A stretch of 64,000 bases of DNA from Leishmania martiniquensis (lineage: Eukaryota; Euglenozoa; Kinetoplastea; Trypanosomatida; Trypanosomatidae), in NCBI RefSeq assembly GCF_017916325.1, contig NC_090171.1, positions 822,501-886,500 of the forward strand. Direction: 5' to 3'. The position numbers and the translations under genes are program-made. Positions 62,514 to 64,000 of the stretch are shown here, in pieces (the stretch's first letter is position 1; each line of letters opens with the position of its first letter). The notes under the pieces were generated by a model. The model made no database searches. It saw nothing but the letters and a program-made list of their open reading frames with translations, and was not told where the DNA came from.

Positions 62514-62863
62514 CCTGATTACGCGCATCCCACTCGGACTGCGCGGACGTCGCCTGTCGGGTGTCCATGGCTGCCTCCCATCCCTCCCACACCCGACGGG
62601 GTGTGCCGATGAGGCGCAGATGCCGGGGGCGTGGCGCGAGCGCCACGAGCCACGTTGTCCAGCCCTGCAGGCCCGAATGTGGAGAGCCCGCGCACGCCAT
62701 CGCGGAGTTGCGCGGCTTGAAGCGGCTGAGGGCGAGGCGCGGCACGCAGGCGGTGCGTCCTGGGCGACCCGGATGCAGCCGTGGGACGTCAGAGGGGCGA
62801 GTGTGGGCTGCAGCTGTAGTGGGCCTACTAGTCGACGTGTTCGTGGTGCGAGGAGGACGCTGG
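62514..62863 (+). repeat. GC-rich repeated element, copy C (internally deleted)
   Basis: Both ends match copy B (reverse complement of 15848-16630), but two internal segments are absent: about 165 bp at a cctcc junction (62583-62587) and about 269 bp at a gcaggc junction near 62746-62751. In the longer copies these short sequences occur at both edges of the missing segment. Near 62634-62645 the two-base centre of a ggcgc/gcgcc palindrome is inverted relative to copies A and B. Copy C has the same orientation as A and is opposite to B. Confidence 0.88.
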
Positions 62864-64000
62864 CAGAAAGAGAAATGGCCGATACGCTGCGCGTCACTGA
62901 GTCCCTCACTTTGGCGGTGGGCTGCTTGGATTGTTCTCTCCCACGAAGGCCCTTGCAGGCGTGCGTGAGGTTGCTGCCTTTAGAAGGGGACGGGTGCGGA
63001 AGCGTGCACGACGTCGACTAGATGGATACCGGTGCTTGCGCTCACCGCCCGCCCACCCGCTGCGGCTGGCATGCTTGTATCTTCGTCTGTGCGCAGGGTG
63101 GTTTCTGCGCCCTTCCATAACACGCGGCGGCAACGCAGCCGCTCTTTCACTCGCTGGAGGGGGATGCCGTAAGGATAGACCGCACGTTAAGCGCGCAAGA
63201 AAAAAGAAAAGACCCTGGAAAGGGGTCAGCCGATGGTACCTCTCGGGTCTCCGGAGATTGTCAATGCAACGTCCAGACACCCTGAGGAGAGGAGGAGAGG
63301 GTGGGCAATACCAGGGCAACAATGAAGTCGGCAAGGAATCTTTCGGAGCGTGCGGTGCGTTGGGCAGCGCCACGTCCACATGCGTGGCACAGCAGGTACC
63401 GCAACGCCCTTGTTTTCCTAAATGGTTGGGCAGCGCTTCAATGCCCTTGCCTTTTCGCCATACAACTAGCCCGCATGTCTCTCCTTCTTTCAGCTGCGTT
63501 GCGCTTTCTCTTACACGCCTCCTCTTTCCCCCGTCTCCCCAACCCCCTTTCGCTTTGCTCATAATGGCGGCTCAAAGACGATTATGCAGCTCGTTCAGCA
63601 GCGTTAATGTGTCTCATCTCTGGACATGCGCAGAAGAAAGCCGAGGAACAGTGCAGGCGCAGCTGCGTTTGAGTGGAGGCGTGCCTCACCCCGCCCCCGT
63701 CGCGTCTCTCTATTTCTGCTCTTCAACTCCCATCCTGGAACGCCCTTGCAACCTTCTCCCTTTTCTCCCCTCCTTCTCTCCCTCCATTAACACACGCACA
63801 CACGGAGGCAGCTGTGCTATGAGCAGAGGCCTGTGGGAAAATACACAGCGCTCGGGTTTCGTTTTTTTACTGTTTTGGGGTGGTGCGAAAGGGGGGTGAC
63901 CGCAGCCCTCTCCATACGGACGCAGAAAAGGGGGCTACCCGTTGGATTTCACCCCGTTTTTCGTTCTGCTGCTTCGCCCTCCCCCTCCTCTTTCTCTTGG
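62864..64000. other. Intergenic spacer to the window end
   Basis: Mixed then pyrimidine-rich DNA. A 322-codon open frame (62931-63899) crosses C/T tracts and changes composition along its length; I judge it non-coding. The last 100 bp end in a C/T tract that may lead into the next gene off-window. Confidence 0.5.

Noticed and set aside
62931..63899. 322-codon plus-strand ORF near the window end
   Set aside because: Composition changes along its length and it runs through C/T tracts; there is no recognisable domain.
1..64000. tRNA, rRNA, snRNA or CRISPR features
   Set aside because: I saw no cloverleaf, box A/B pair, rRNA segment or spaced repeat array, although a covariance search could find small RNAs that I would miss by eye.

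Overview
The window looks like nuclear DNA of a trypanosomatid, most likely Leishmania or a close leishmaniine. All 13 confident protein genes lie on the + strand. None shows an intron. They are separated by 0.8-5 kb of pyrimidine-rich sequence with CA/TG and TA microsatellites, and third codon positions are strongly G/C. This is the usual layout of a polycistronic unit processed by spliced-leader trans-splicing and polyadenylation. From memory, the association of HSP60 with a DBP2-type helicase suggests synteny with Leishmania chromosome 36; this was not checked.

Layout, left to right: a GC-rich repeated element (copy A, cut by the window edge); mitochondrial HSP60; a divergent Cdc20/Cdh1-type WD40 protein ending in Leu-Arg; ALG3 (GT58 dolichol-P-mannose mannosyltransferase) lying between two identical 1,085-bp direct repeats; element copy B in inverted orientation; a PPP-family phosphatase with large insertions; a DUF72 protein; a TPR protein with a complete dicarboxylate clamp; a candidate SIDER-like GC-rich block; a 1,242-aa kinetoplastid-type hypothetical protein followed by a decayed coding tail; a DENND6-type DENN protein; a GNAT acetyltransferase; a DnaJ-TM-DUF1977 membrane J protein; a decayed gene; two large serine/alanine-rich hypothetical proteins (796 and 1,491 aa, the second with coiled coils and a C-terminal KEN motif); a DBP2/DDX5-type DEAD-box helicase; and element copy C, internally deleted.

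The genes do not form a single pathway, as is normal for trypanosomatid polycistrons. There is a loose proteostasis theme (HSP60, a clamp-type TPR protein, an ER-type J protein, ALG3) and a possible cell-cycle pair (Cdc20-like protein; KEN-bearing coiled-coil protein).

The most notable structures are not genes. They are the identical direct repeats around ALG3, the 613-bp inverted repeats (A/B) bracketing HSP60-Cdc20-like-ALG3, and several intergenic stretches that still read as protein but carry stops and frame changes: after the 1,242-aa ORF, between DnaJ and the 796-aa gene, antisense downstream of ALG3, and after the helicase. These suggest a locus with repeat-mediated rearrangement potential and continuing gene decay.
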